From Bostrychus sinensis (taxonomy: Eukaryota; Chordata; Actinopteri; Gobiiformes; Eleotridae), in assembly GCA_020698575.1 (NCBI GenBank), contig CM036248.1:14909729-14973728 (forward strand): 64,000 bases of DNA, in the 5' to 3' direction. The notes under the pieces are model-generated. The model worked only from the letters and a program-made list of their open reading frames with translations, was not told the origin of the DNA and searched no databases. Numbering within the stretch: position 1 is the first letter of the stretch; each line of letters opens with the position of its first letter. The translations under genes were made by a program, and so were the position numbers. Shown in pieces: positions 1 to 11,109 of the stretch.

Positions 1-3
1 TTA

Positions 4-1380
4 TACACTGCTCAAAAAAAAATAAAGGGAACACTAAAATAACACATCCTAGATCTGAATGAATGAAATATTCTTATTAAATACTTTACATAGCTGAATG
101 TGCTGACAGCAAAATCACACAAAAAATATCAATGGAAATCAAATTTATTAACCCATGGAGTTCTCGATTTGGAGTCACACTCAAAATTAAAGTGGAAAAA
201 CACACTACAGGCTGATCCAACTTTGATGTAATGTCCTTAAAACTGATGACTGAGGCTCAGTAGTGTGTGTGGCCTCCACGTGCCTGTATGACCTCCCTAC
301 AACACCTGGGCATGCCCCCTGATGAGGTGGCGGATGGTCTCCTGAGGGCTCTCCTCCCAGACCTGGACTAAAGCATCTGCCAACTCCTGGACAGTCTGTG
401 GTGTTATGTGGCGTTGGTGGATGGAGCGAGACATGATGTCCCAGATGTGCTCAATTGGATTCAGGTCTGGGGAACGGGTGGGCCAGTCCATAGCATCAAT
501 GCCTTCATCTTGCAGGAACTGCTGACACACTCCAGCCACATGAGGTCTAGCATCGTCTTGCATTAGGAGGAACCCAGGGCCAACTGCACCAGCATATGGT
601 CTCACAAGGGGTCTGAGGATCTCATCTCGGTAGGAGGGCTGTGTGGTCCCCCAAAGAAATGCCACCCCACACCATTACTGACCAACTGCCAAACCGGTCA
701 TGATGGAGGATGTTGCAGGCAGCAGAACGTTCTCCACTGGCGTCTCCAGACTCTGTCAAGTCTGTCACATGTGCTCAGTGTGAACCTGCTTTCATCTGTG
801 AAGAGCACAGGGCATTTTGCAGGGCTCTGGCAGTGCTTCTCCTGTTCCTCCTTGCACAAAGGAGGAGGTAGCGGTCCTGCTGCTGGGTTGTTGCCCTCCT
901 ACGGCCTCCTCCACATCTCCTGATGTACTGGCCTGTCTCCTGATAGCGCCTCCATGCTCTAGACACTACGCTGACAGACACAGCAAACCTTCTTGCCACA
1001 GCTCGCACTGATGTGCCATCCTGGATGAGCTGCACTACCTGAGCCACTTGTGTGGGTTGTAGACTCCGTCTCATGCTACCTCTAGAGTGAAAGCACCGCC
1101 AGCATTCAAAAGTGACCAAAACATCAGCCAGAAAGCATAAGAACTGAGAAGTGGTCTGTGGTCACCTCCTGCAGAACTACTCCTTTACTGGGGGTGTCTT
1201 GCCTATTGCTAATTGCCTATAATTTCCACCTGTTGTCTATTCCATTTGCACAACAGCAGGTGAAATTGATGTCAGTCAGTGTTGCTTCCTAAGTGGACAG
1301 TTTGCTTTCACAGAAGTGTGACTGACTTGGAGTTACATTGTGTTGTTTAAGTGTTCCCTTTATTTTTTTTGAGCAGTGTA
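4..1380 (-). mobile_element. Tc1/mariner-type DNA transposon, internally deleted
   Basis: The two ends are near-perfect inverted repeats beginning TACACTGCTC and ending GAGCAGTGTA. They differ over the first 30 bases mainly in the length of an A/T run (9 versus 8). TA dinucleotides flank the element, as expected for Tc1 insertion. The interior reads on the minus strand as two blocks of Tc1-type transposase. The copy is about 1.38 kb, shorter than a complete element, because coding sequence has been lost in the middle. The well-preserved ends beside a broken gene suggest a fairly recent, non-autonomous copy. Confidence 0.93.
257..1074 (-). pseudogene. Tc1 transposase, broken
   Basis: Remnant of a DD34E transposase read on the minus strand. 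The N-terminal part (Met at 1072-1074) keeps the helix-turn-helix DNA-binding region (VVQLIQDGTSVRAVARRF) and the arginine-rich GGGRRR stretch. It then breaks where roughly 40-60 residues before the first catalytic Asp are missing. The first catalytic motif (VLFTDES) can still be read near 790-815, but out of frame with the N-terminus. A second deletion removes sequence before YRDEILRP. The C-terminal block (297-665) keeps the second Asp (MQDDARPH) and the Glu motif (SPDLNPIEHIWD). The last residues are frameshifted, so the original stop near 257-259 is out of frame. It cannot encode an active enzyme. Confidence 0.9.
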
Positions 1381-1486
1381 TATTACTTGACAAAGACAAG
1401 CTTCTTGTTTCCGCTGTATGTGGATACTCTTACTTTTTTATTTTTTTATCTTGTAGGAAGATAATCCAGCCATAGAATCTCAAGCC

Positions 1487-1585
1487 AGTGTACTTCTTGT
1501 GCCAGTCCCAAGCCTTGATAAATGTAGAGGGGTGTGTAAGGAATTACTGCAAGCTAGTAGGCAGATGATTTGCTGTGACAATCCC
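1487..1585 (-). repeat. Dispersed repeat R2 fragment
   Basis: Shares CAGTGTACT...GTGCCAGTC...AAG and GGCAGATGATTTGC with copies at about 4015-4105 (same strand), 5508-5650, 11035-11105 and 49930-50055 (opposite strand). The family type is not resolved. Confidence 0.6.
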
Positions 1586-1833
1586 AGAAAGGGAAAAGCC
1601 GAAATGCAAAAAGATGAATTACTACTACTTAAATGCTGATATTTTGACTAGTGCAGAAATTTTGTTGGAGCTGGACCTCACTCCTTCCTGCACATACAGT
1701 ATATCTGATACAAACATAACTGGAATAATAGATGGATGACTTAAATGACTTGAACATAAATGTCAAAGTTTGCATATATTTACTAATTTGGCTGACTGCA
1801 ATCTATCTCAGTGAAGTCTGCATTCCCTCCCTG

Positions 1834-1998
1834 TGGGTTCTCTCTGGATACTCTGGCTTCTTCCCTCCATCCAAAGATATGTGTGTGTTGAATTGTTGAA
1901 TCTAAATTGCCCCTATAATTTGAGAGTGAATAGTTGCATGACCGTTGTTCAGGATGTACCCGCTTAAGGCCCATTTCTGTTGAAATAGGCTCCCCCAA
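1834..1998 (+). repeat. Dispersed tRNA-headed repeat R1, 3' portion
   Basis: Contains the family block GGGTTCTCTCTGGATACTCT followed by TCCAAAGATATG, TAAATTGCCCC, GAGAGTGAATAGTTG and GTTCAGGATGTACCCGC. These also occur in the copies at about 34750-34975, 51130-51420 and 58605-58877. The tRNA-like head is missing here. Confidence 0.65.
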
Positions 1999-3315
1999 TA
2001 GGAATAAACTGACAAAGATAAAGGAATATTTGGCCCACTAATTTACATACAATAACACTGAAAATGCTACACTAATATTATGTTGCAATTTTGAAATTTA
2101 AGACCTAGAGTAACCAAATGTAATGCCTCCTCTTACAATTTAATACTTTTAAGACCTTGGGGTACCCTGCAATTAAACTAGAGTAATGTCTTCAGCGTAA
2201 CAACCTCATTCGAGAGAGCATAGTGAAAGATTTCAGTGCAATAGTAATGTTCTCATCTTCAGCTCGCTGTACTCTGTCCATGGTGCTGACAGAAAAAAAC
2301 ATCTAAAACAAACCATGCCCCAGACAGTGTTTTGTCTCTGGTTATACCATGTAACCACTATGATGACTGTGCACAACAAAAGAGGGCTATTTCCAGAGTT
2401 ACATTGAGAGACTATATGCTGGGAAGCTATAAAAGGACACCTAAAGTGAAATCTAATTGGATCCCAGCTCCTGGTCCGGTGGGTACGTTCGGGTTTCCAT
2501 GGGCCAAATGAGATCAATGGCAAGCACCGAGACAGGTCTGTAAATGTGTTTGTCCACCTTCCTGATACAGTTATCTCACACACTCTTCAATCACACCTCT
2601 CAACCTCCAGTCACGCTCTCACTCAAACTCTGTCCATTATTGACACTGTACACAGGCAGCAGCAATGTGAGGCATTTTAATCTTAATCGTTCCTGTACAG
2701 TTGTTTTATGAGCTTAGCTAAAGGTCAGAAATTCTGCAAATATTTTCTTTTTAAATGTCTGTTCGTCTAAAAGTAAGAAAGACATAAAACTAAAAAATGC
2801 TAATTATAAGATACTGTAACATTTTAATCAAAATTTCTTTTAGAGATGGGGAACCTACATCATGAAGCGACCGTTGAGAAATGAATCTGCCTCATACCTG
2901 GTCGCAAACAGCAAAATATAATAGAGCAGCACTAGCTTTAGTCAGTGCAGAATAACAAAGTAAACAAACGAGCCTTGAAACAACTCCTGTAACTGCTTTG
3001 TCACTCTTGATGAATATCCATTATACACTTAAGTGTCAGAATACTTTTGTGTGAATACTAACTCGAGTAATTTACATCCTAAATTGCTCCATTGTTTTGC
3101 TATTGAAAATAGCTTGTGTGACCACCGATGTGACATCATGTTCCCGATCTCTAAAGACTGAACTTGTCCTTTTCATTCTGACTTTTAAAGAGAACAAAAA
3201 GCAGTGCCTATTAAATTGTTTTTAAATATATTTTTTCAACAAACATAACTGTGGTGTGAGTCTTGTTGTGTTGCATCCTATTCCTTGTTTAGTCAAAAGG
3301 TAACATTGTAACATG

Positions 3316-3349
<34 letters not shown>

Positions 3350-3358
3350 TGTGTGTGT
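3316..3358. repeat. (T)n(GT)n microsatellite
   Basis: A run of 21 T followed directly by about 11 GT units. Confidence 0.95.
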
Positions 3359-3481
3359 TTTGAAACCCAAAAAGTTGGTTGGACTGTTCTTTCAGTAACC
3401 TCTTTGATGGTGTGAAAATGGGAGTGACGTTTGAAGAAATGTCTGACAAGCCCCAATCCAAACAAAATTTTGCCCTCTTTT

Positions 3482-3959
3482 AAAGGTCCCCTATTATGCT
3501 AAATTGACTTTTTGGGGCTTTTAACAATGATATAACGTTTCCACCTAAACATACCTGAAGTAGTATTTAGTTTCATTAACACTTCTTTGAATAACAACAA
3601 CTCGTCCTCTCCTGAAGATCAGGAAATGCTTGGTCTCACTGCTTTTCATAATCATGTGAAACCAGGAAGTACTCCTGTGCAGTTTCTAAAGCCCATGCGC
3701 TGTCACTGGACTGGATTCTTAAACTGCTGTCACACCAGAGCAGAAAGCTCATTTATCTAACTGTTAGTATCATGTTGCTAATAGCCATGCTAAATAGCAA
3801 TTTTATGCTCTGTCCAGTCCCCACCATTGCCAGCAGCGGGCGACAGACACATAATCCACCAACTCGTTCTCTGCAAAGTTCAAGTAAAAAAATCAAATAC
3901 TAATGCAAAGGTGTTCAAAACTATTTCAAGAAGCCTGTAAAAAGCATAATAGAACTTTT
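3482..3959. mobile_element. MITE with AAAGG...TATTATGC ends (family M1)
   Basis: The left end reads AAAGGTCCCCTATTATGCT. The right end, reverse complemented, reads AAAAGTTCTATTATGCTTTT. The pair forms terminal inverted repeats about 480 bp apart with no coding between them. Internal block AACATACCTGAAG is shared with a degraded copy at about 6450-7008, and a third copy lies at 44152-44656. I infer a non-autonomous DNA transposon of unassigned superfamily. Confidence 0.7.
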
Positions 3960-4014
3960 AAGGTATCCCAGCTGAGTACAGAAAAAGGCCACTAAGGAAG
4001 TGTAGGGGGTCACA

Positions 4015-4105
4015 AATCAGTGTACTCTTTGTGCCAGTCATAAGTCTAGATAAATGTACCCCTAGGAGGCAGATGATTTGCAGTGGCAAAAAAAAAGCCA
4101 AAAGG
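4015..4105 (-). repeat. Dispersed repeat R2 fragment
   Basis: CAGTGTACTCTTTGTGCCAGTC and GGAGGCAGATGATTTGCAGTG match the copy at 1487-1585. Confidence 0.6.
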
Positions 4106-4235
4106 AAAAACATATATGACATTTCCATTTGGGTATGTGTTTTTCTGGCTCAAATCACTACATCTGTATTATTTTAGGGAAAGACAATGACAATTGAGCA
4201 GCCTTTAGACAGCAGTGCACCACTTCTATTTTATT

Positions 4236-4583
4236 TTAGACTGAAGGCAGTAGGTCCTTCCTCATTTGTCTAAGGACATTAGGATGACTTTCTCTGACAT
4301 TGACGCCCTCCCCAGGGGATACTGGTATCTTGCACAGAGGGAATGGGGTCGAACGGGCTGCACTAAAGGAGATTAGTGACTGAGACAACATCTGGGACCC
4401 CTCCTCATCTGTATCTAATCTAAATAATCTCGTTTCCTTTCCAGTTATATTCATGTGGGGCAAGTCCGCTGAGTTTAGGGCTCTTCCTGCATCACGCCCA
4501 TATTGTTTACACACTTTTTCCATCTGGGACCCTGACCTTCCCAGCACACAGCAAACTGCAAGTACTGCTGTAAATGTTAACAT
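4236..4583 (-). CDS. Single-exon ORF with signal-peptide-like N-terminus, unrecognised
   Basis: A 115-codon ORF I do not recognise. Residues 1-19 (MLTFTAVLAVCCVLGRSGS) look like a cleavable signal peptide, and the remainder is polar with only two cysteines (about positions 25 and 84). The start has a favourable A at -3. An AATAAA poly(A) signal on the same strand begins within a few bases of the TAA stop. Two parts of the ORF share a GSQM-containing stretch, hinting at an internal duplication. No splice sites or recognisable domain are seen. ORFs of this size are expected by chance in 64 kb, so it may be nothing. Confidence 0.15.
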   Translation of the reverse strand: MLTFTAVLAVCCVLGRSGSQMEKVCKQYGRDAGRALNSADLPHMNITGKETRLFRLDTDEEGSQMLSQSLISFSAARSTPFPLCKIPVSPGEGVNVRESHPNVLRQMRKDLLPSV

Positions 4584-4599
4584 TCTGCAGCATTTAAAA

Positions 4600-5505
4600 G
4601 CAAGTTGGGTAAATTTTTCACCAAAGATACTACATTATGTGATGCTTAGTTTATAACTGATCTACATTAAAATAATCACTGTACATTATAATCTTACTAC
4701 TGCTAATTTTTTCTAATTGTGTGCATAATTAGCTAAATTAAATCTGCTTTTTGTCCTTGTTGGCAGCTGAAATCAACTACTTAATGGGTTTTTTGGACAA
4801 TGTGCTAAACAACGTGTTAAACAATGCAGTCCTCTTGTTTTAAAGTATTTCCCTTAAATGGTAAAAAACAGTAGCAGAGAGGAAAAACGTGTGAGGGAGA
4901 GGACAATGGTCAAAGCCAGGAAGTAACCTCGGGCAAACACTGCGTATTCATTTCATTCACTATGATGTATTCATAGTATACATGTCAATCTCTATCCAAC
5001 CATAACAGTATCCAATCCCTGTTCTTGGTTGAGCAGTTAAAAGTAAAACACAGTGAGATATACAGAAGGTTACACTGACTGGCCAGCTTTATAAATGTTT
5101 AAATACTGTTGTTTCTTCTTCACATAAATCCCCATTAAACTAGGATGGACTTTTATACTAAGCAGCCAACCCAACAGTCTATGGAGAACTTTGGGCTTAA
5201 TTGACTCACCTGGCTGTTTAATATACAGTGTGGTGGCCGAAAACACTATATTCAGCATGTTGGTGCCAATCATCCAAAAGTGGCCAATTTCTGCCTTTGG
5301 TGGTGCCCCTTGCTGAGTGAAAAAAGTGCTGTCAAAATGTCAAAAATGCCTTAAGGGATTTTACCAGCTACAGTATTACAACCAACAGCAGTCATGGTTT
5401 TTACTAAAATAGTGGTATAAAGTCTTGGGAGGTTGAGGTTTGGCTTGCTTAGGAACCCTAAAATGTACAGAACAAAAAAACTAAAAAAAATATTTACATT
5501 CTGGT
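4600..5505. other. Intergenic, nothing recognised
   Basis: AT-rich unique-looking sequence with no supported coding, RNA gene or clear repeat. Confidence 0.5.
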
Positions 5506-5507
5506 GT

Positions 5508-5650
5508 CAGCAGCAAATCATCTACCTGTGTACAGCAACTATCATAATAGGTTAATAACGTAAAGATTTTATTCCCATTGCGCTTCCTGATGCATCCTTC
5601 TCCATATATCCAGGCTTGGGACTGGCACAAAGAGTACACTGGGTTGAGAT
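5508..5650 (+). repeat. Dispersed repeat R2, near full
   Basis: CAGCAAATCATCTACC, then CTTCCTGATGCATCCTTC, then CTTGGGACTGGCAC and AGAGTACACTGGG: the same order of blocks as the copy at 49930-50055. Confidence 0.65.
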
Positions 5651-6449
5651 TTGGAGATTGTTTTTTTTTTTCTTTTTTTTTTTATCTCTCTAAATTAACA
5701 GCTTAAACAAACAATGAATATGAATTTGTACATCTGGTCTTTTAAACTAACTATGACCAATTGCTAACCTGTATCGCTAACAACCTTGAATTACCTCACA
5801 TACTGTAGCAGCACAACCTGTACTATATACTCCCTTCGCCAGCCTCATTAAAGTTTCATCTGAACCTGTCTGTTCAAACAACTATAAAAGGCTCCCTGCT
5901 TTACACTCACACTTGTCAACTGGGTATACTAAACCCTGACAAGTCTATAGAGTGATCCCTTTCAACATTTAAATGCATTAAAACCATGGTTTTGTGTAAA
6001 AAACATTTGCTTAGTTTTCTTTTATTGTGCTATCATCAGTGACATATTTAGTATCGCTCATGATTAAATACAGTGACTTTGCAGCGTAGCAGATCTGTCA
6101 GTGCTCGCCTGTCTTTTACTTAACCCGTCAGGACCTCAGACTAAATCAAAGAGACAGCTGTGAGGAAGGGAAGAGTGAGGAAAGAGGAAACCCATCCTGT
6201 TGTTCTATATTTATCCACAATCCCAACAGTAGCTAGAGTATGTCTCTGAGCTGCCTCCAGCAGCAGCAAAGGCCCTGCAGTTCCACTCAACATGGAGTTT
6301 CTTTGTCTGTATCTATAGACCCCTTCACGAGTGACGTATTCACATAAGTCACCGTTTAGATACAAAAGTAGCATTTTTTTCTCATTTATTTTTAGTAGTT
6401 TTAAAAACATACAGTAAAATTAGATGGTTTATGACAGCAGAAACTAATG

Positions 6450-7008
6450 GGCTGTATTACACAAAATACCATTTTGATCCCTCATCAAAAACATACCTGA
6501 AGATGAGTGTTGCTTCATTCATGCATGTTTAAGTAATTCTCTATTCTCTGGCACTGTGTTTTTGAACCCTCAGAACACTCGGTTCAACAAACCCCCACCT
6601 CACCCATTAAGCCCCACCCGCTCAAGGAAGAACTGACCAATCAACAAGCCCTCTACATCCAGTCTGCTCTCATTAATTTATCCAAAAAAACAGTGTACAG
6701 CTCTGTTGCTACTGTTTTCTCACAGCTATTTGTCACTTTGTAGTAAAATGGCATCATACAAAAACTTTAAGGAAATACACAGGTCTTTTTCTATGGTTCT
6801 GTTCAACAGACCATAACATCTATGCAGCTATGCTCTGCTGCCATCTGTTGGTCTCTTCGCCTGTTTCTTTTTGGCATTACAAGAAATTAATGCATTTGTT
6901 TTCTTTTAGTCACAATGTTTTAAAAGGTTGTAAAATGTGCAATGCTGTTCTAGAGGCAACCAAGATTGGTTAAAAAATATAAATAAAAGCATAATATATT
7001 CCCTTTAA
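6450..7008. mobile_element. Degraded MITE, family M1
   Basis: The right end (AGCATAATATATTCCCTTTAAA) is the inverted form of the M1 terminus. The left side shares AAAACATACCTGAAG with the 3482 copy. The left terminus has drifted, so the start is approximate. Confidence 0.5.
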
Positions 7009-7019
7009 ATACTCAGTCA

Positions 7020-7205
7020 CACTAGGTGGTGGGAAGCTACTTCTGTAGCCACAGCTGCCCTGGGGCAGACTGATAGATGTGTGGCTGCCAATCTGCACCT
7101 ACAGCCCCTCCGACCACCACCAAACACAGTCAGTCACACTGAGACATTCATACAGCCACGGCTGGTGGGCGAATGTCTGACTGAATGACCTACTGCTGCC
7201 CCTTA
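7020..7205 (-). repeat. Repeat R3 body fragment
   Basis: Reverse-orientation copy of the element at 47009-47315: AAGCTACTTCTGTAGCCACA, GGCTGCCAATCTGCACC, CACTGAGACATTCATAC are shared. The tRNA-like head is absent. Confidence 0.6.
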
Positions 7206-7794
7206 TGGCATCAGTCTTTGCTATGGAGCTGTTGTTTATAAACACTAAAAGGGGCTATTGGTCCCAACAGGGACATGGTCAGTGGTTCACACAGTAGGCC
7301 CCTCACATGTCAAAGGTTACAAAATAACACAGAACATTTTGTGAGAAGAGGATAAAGGAAGGTGAGACTGCGCCGTGCGTCACTAGGTTTGCAGTAATAA
7401 CACACAGACTCTGAGGGTGCACCAATAAAAAAGGTGGGATTCTATAATCGCTTGCGTCGTTTGGTGTTTTTATGTCGACATACTGCAGAGAGCTGGCAGG
7501 AGGTGTTTGTGGTAAGGTGAGCCAGTGGATGAGTGCTGTGTGGGAATGACATTGGCTTGTTTTCGTCTAGTGTTTTTACTGTCTAAAGAACAGTTCACAC
7601 GTGGATCTGTTCCCAGCATTTTACCTGAAAGGGGTCACGTGTAACAAGAGCCAAAACTTACAAGACCAAGAGTAACATCAGTGGCATTTTGACTGAGCTC
7701 TGAAAGAAACCAGGAACATTACCAGTGTTGGTACAACTTTATGTTTGATAGTAGTGATAGTGAGTTGGTGACAGGGCTGACACTAGATACAATG

Positions 7795-7930
7795 ATTCAA
7801 TCCTGCATTCATTCAATAGAGGCAATTTAGATTCACCAATTCTTCTAACACGTGCATGACTGTGGGTTAAAACACAAGAGAGAATACACAGTAACATGGG
7901 CAGACTGCACTCAGAGATAGAGAAGCTGGT
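7795..7930 (-). repeat. Repeat R1 fragment
   Basis: Shares GGCAATTTAGATTCACCAAT, GTGCATGACTGTGG and ACATGGGCAGACTGCACTC-type blocks with the R1 copy at 51130-51420, same orientation, strongly diverged. Confidence 0.5.
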
Positions 7931-8329
7931 CAGCCTGAGGATTAATCTTTGCAGATAGGCATGGTGCAGGATTTTAGATTTTGTCTTAGCCCTCCAAGTC
8001 ATGAAATATTTTAACTAACAGTGATTTTTCTGGGCATACTTTAATCATAAGCTTTAAGATAATTTCCTCATAATCAGGACTTAAGTAATCAGAACTATAT
8101 GTCAGTGTTTAATATTATGTTTGTTTTTATATACTAATGAGCCTTGAAGTTGATAAATCAGATTTCATTTGCCTCTCATTTGTATTCAACCCAGAATGGA
8201 TGCAGATTTCACACAATGAAATGCCAGCAGCAGACTGTTGGCTATAGAACACACAGTCTGATCTAAAATGAAACAAACTGCTCTGCAAAAAGGACAATAT
8301 CAACATCAAGTTTTAGGCAAATAAAGTTG

Positions 8330-8445
8330 GTGGGTAGACTAACTAGCCCTTGTCCATTGTGTACCCCACCTCATGCCCAGAGTTGCTGGGATAGGCTGCA
8401 GCCACCCATGACCCCTATAGGAATCAATCAGAAGAACATGAATGA
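8330..8445 (+). repeat. Repeat R1, 3' end
   Basis: Ends with the family tail GCTGGGATAGGCTGCAGCC, CATGACCCC and GAATGAATG. It also contains the TTGTCCATTGTGTACCCC block. Confidence 0.65.
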
Positions 8446-8449
8446 ATGC

Positions 8450-10820
8450 CAAAGCATCAGAGATCATTGCATGTATACTATAGTTGTGTTTAGAGGCTTA
8501 ATGCAATATACAGATATGGTGAGTAGCTGTTTGTGAACACACTATTTAAATTCAGCCTTGTTAGAGTGCTAATGGATGTAAAGAGTGGCAGCAGTAAATC
8601 AGAGCGATCCTTCACAGTTTGTCATGTTCAAACGCACAATTAACACATTCACATGCTCCAGCAAACCTGCAGGAAAGTGGTGCAGGTGCTGAATCAGCTT
8701 AAAACAGATGGCAGATCTAGTTTTGTGATGTTGCTATATAACCCTTTCCTTTTACTTCTTTATGCTGTGCTGTACACAACCTGCCTACAAAAAGGCCTAA
8801 GCAAAAAATATGACCAAAACATGATGTCTGCAAAAAATAGATTGATATTAAGTGCTGATAAAGACATCACCTTTGTGGGAAATCCTGTGGAGTATGCTTT
8901 CAACCTGAAGTAATAAGATGTAAAACTTAATGAGGCAGCAGTAGGTATCACTTATAATAGACTTTTACCAATAGTGCTAATAGCTTTTGCAAAGTACACA
9001 TTTAATTAGGGTTGTCTAGCTACAGGAGCGTCTCATAATTGTACTAATACCTCCTCTGATACTGCTTTATTAACTCCAATGCAAGTTTAACTGTAGACAA
9101 ATATAATAAAATAAGACCAAACTGCAACTGATGCTAAGGCCTAGATGGATTTAAGTCGCATAAAATATCTGAAACTATGAAATATGCATGGTTTACATAC
9201 AAATATGTCCACAAGTACTTGCGTATCAGAAATATAACTTTGGCTCTGTATGCGGTTGGTCACACAAAATGATAAATCAGACCTGTTGAGAACCAGTGCC
9301 TGGATGTGTTACTTTTTGGCACTTCAGCAGGACAGATTTTTGTATTAAAATGAATGTGTAAATGGTTATGCCTTTAAGCCTCTGAAGGAGAAAGTGAAAC
9401 AGCTGCTCGTGGAAAACCTTAATCCCACAAAGTTGTCTTTCAGAGCCATTACCACTTGTCATATCTTCCTTCCGCTTTGTTAGCACACCTTTGTCCGACC
9501 TTGTCCCAATCTTTACCTCCTTGTTACAGAAGAGCTGAGCAGACAAACTGAGCAGTCACGTGTGGCAGCCTTATGCTTGATGTGGTACGGTGTTCATCCC
9601 CCAGCAGTATGCCAAGATGGGACACCACCGGAGGAGTGTGTTGTGAGCTGTGAAGTGGGTGTCTGTCAGGATAATGATGGCGCAGCAGGGGTGTACGATA
9701 ACAACAAGTACAAATGCCAGAAAAAAATGTTCCTCTGTGCCTCAACCAAAACATCTCTGTCAGTGCCGTGCTCTGTCAAAAAAAATTGAGATAAAAACCC
9801 TAAGGCAGCTCACATACTCATGGTAATGCATTTAAAATAACAGCAAGTACGCTGATGCAAATACATAAAATATAAACAATGTCAACTAATCGCCCACAAT
9901 TTTTAATCTGCTAGTATTTCTGGAGTTGAGATGTGTATTATGAATCCATATATAGTTAGAACAGTTTGATTTCCAAGTTGTACTGACTATTAATACTCTT
10001 ATCCTGCAAACGCCTCAGTCCTCTCGAACTTTATCTCCAGAACATCTCACATGAACTGTCCCTCTGAGGTACTCATTCCTTTCCATCCTTGTCACTCCCA
10101 AAGAGAACCTGAACATCTTCAGCTCTTTTACCTCAAGCTGCCTCCTGTCTTTTCTTCAGTGCTCTGTCTCTAAATGATACAACATTGCTTATGCATTTTG
10201 ATTCTTGCTCATACCAAATTGTACAGTTCACTTTTCTCTGAAACGTAAAGATTTTAAATGTAAAAGTTGTGTTAAAAATTACATTTATACAACTTAACAG
10301 CCCAAAACCATTGAAACATTATACCATTGGTATACACGGATATACATGTTGTTTGCAAATGTCCCAGAGACTACATTTGTATGTTGCACAGATGGCATAT
10401 TGTAAGCAACAATTGCAGTTCAGATCACAATGACTCAAAGTAACGTGTCTTTACAGCAACTATAGCTTTACTGGTACTGAGGCAAAATCCATCATATACA
10501 CATGAAATATGGGGGAGAGTTTGGACCAACATAGTGCGACCACACAGATGTTTTAACAAGTGAGCCACTCAAGTGCACATTGACTTGTAATCTCTGACTA
10601 GGACAAATATTCTGTGAAATCATAATTCAAAGGGAATCAAAAATGTTTTTAACTTCAATTCAGTTTTCCCTAGTTTTTCTTCTCCATGTGATTTTGTTCA
10701 TTAATTTATTCATCCTCTATTGTTATTTTTGAAATATTAAGTAGCAGTACATCAACACAATTGTTACTTGACTAAAATTAGAAACTATAGGGTGAAAAAA
10801 TGACTTGTTAGTTAGTAGAA
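8450..10820. other. Intergenic, no gene supported
   Basis: Mostly AT-rich. A somewhat GC-richer patch at about 9556-9790 reads on the plus strand as a cysteine-containing peptide of 75 codons with no recognised family and no convincing splice sites. I see nothing else of note. Confidence 0.45.
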
Positions 10821-10824
10821 AGTA

Positions 10825-10980
10825 CTTACTGACTACCATTACTAGTCTTACTATTGATGCTACTACCACTGCTACTACTACTACTTATACCATTACTACT
10901 GCTACAACTATTACTACTTCTAGTGCTGTTATGGCTACTGTTAACACTACTATAACTAACTCCTACTTTTTTTTTTTTTA
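10825..10980 (+). repeat. Imperfect (TAC/ACT)n trinucleotide tract and T run
   Basis: Long stretch dominated by ACT/TAC triplets (CTACTACTACTACTT and variants), ending in about ten T. It reads as a Thr-rich spurious ORF. Confidence 0.85.
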
Positions 10981-11034
10981 TCTTTCAGCTGATCCCTTAA
11001 TTCGTTAGTGGTTGTATCTTGACTTGGCAGGTTT

Positions 11035-11105
11035 GTATGCTGGATGTCCTTCCTGTTGCATCCAGCCACATACTGTGACTGGAGTGAGCAATTTGGGTGA
11101 CAACA
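11035..11105 (+). repeat. Dispersed repeat R2 fragment
   Basis: GCTGGATGTCCTTCCTGTTG followed by CATCCAGCCAC and GACTGGAGTGAG matches the middle of R2. Confidence 0.5.
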
Positions 11106-11109
11106 CCTA

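Larger units (their letters stand above)
1381..3315. other. Intergenic, repeat fragments, no gene seen
   Basis: AT-rich sequence without recognisable coding. It contains a minus-oriented fragment of a dispersed repeat (about 1487-1585, GTGCCAGTCCCAAGCC and GGCAGATGATTTGCTG) and a plus-oriented fragment of a tRNA-headed repeat (about 1834-1998, CTCTGGCTTCTTCCCTCCATCC). The remainder looks unique. Confidence 0.6.

Noticed and set aside
9562..9789. Cysteine-containing 75-codon frame resembling a small secreted protein
   Set aside because: No signal peptide, no consistent cysteine spacing, and frames open on both strands over the same stretch, as expected by chance in a GC-richer patch.
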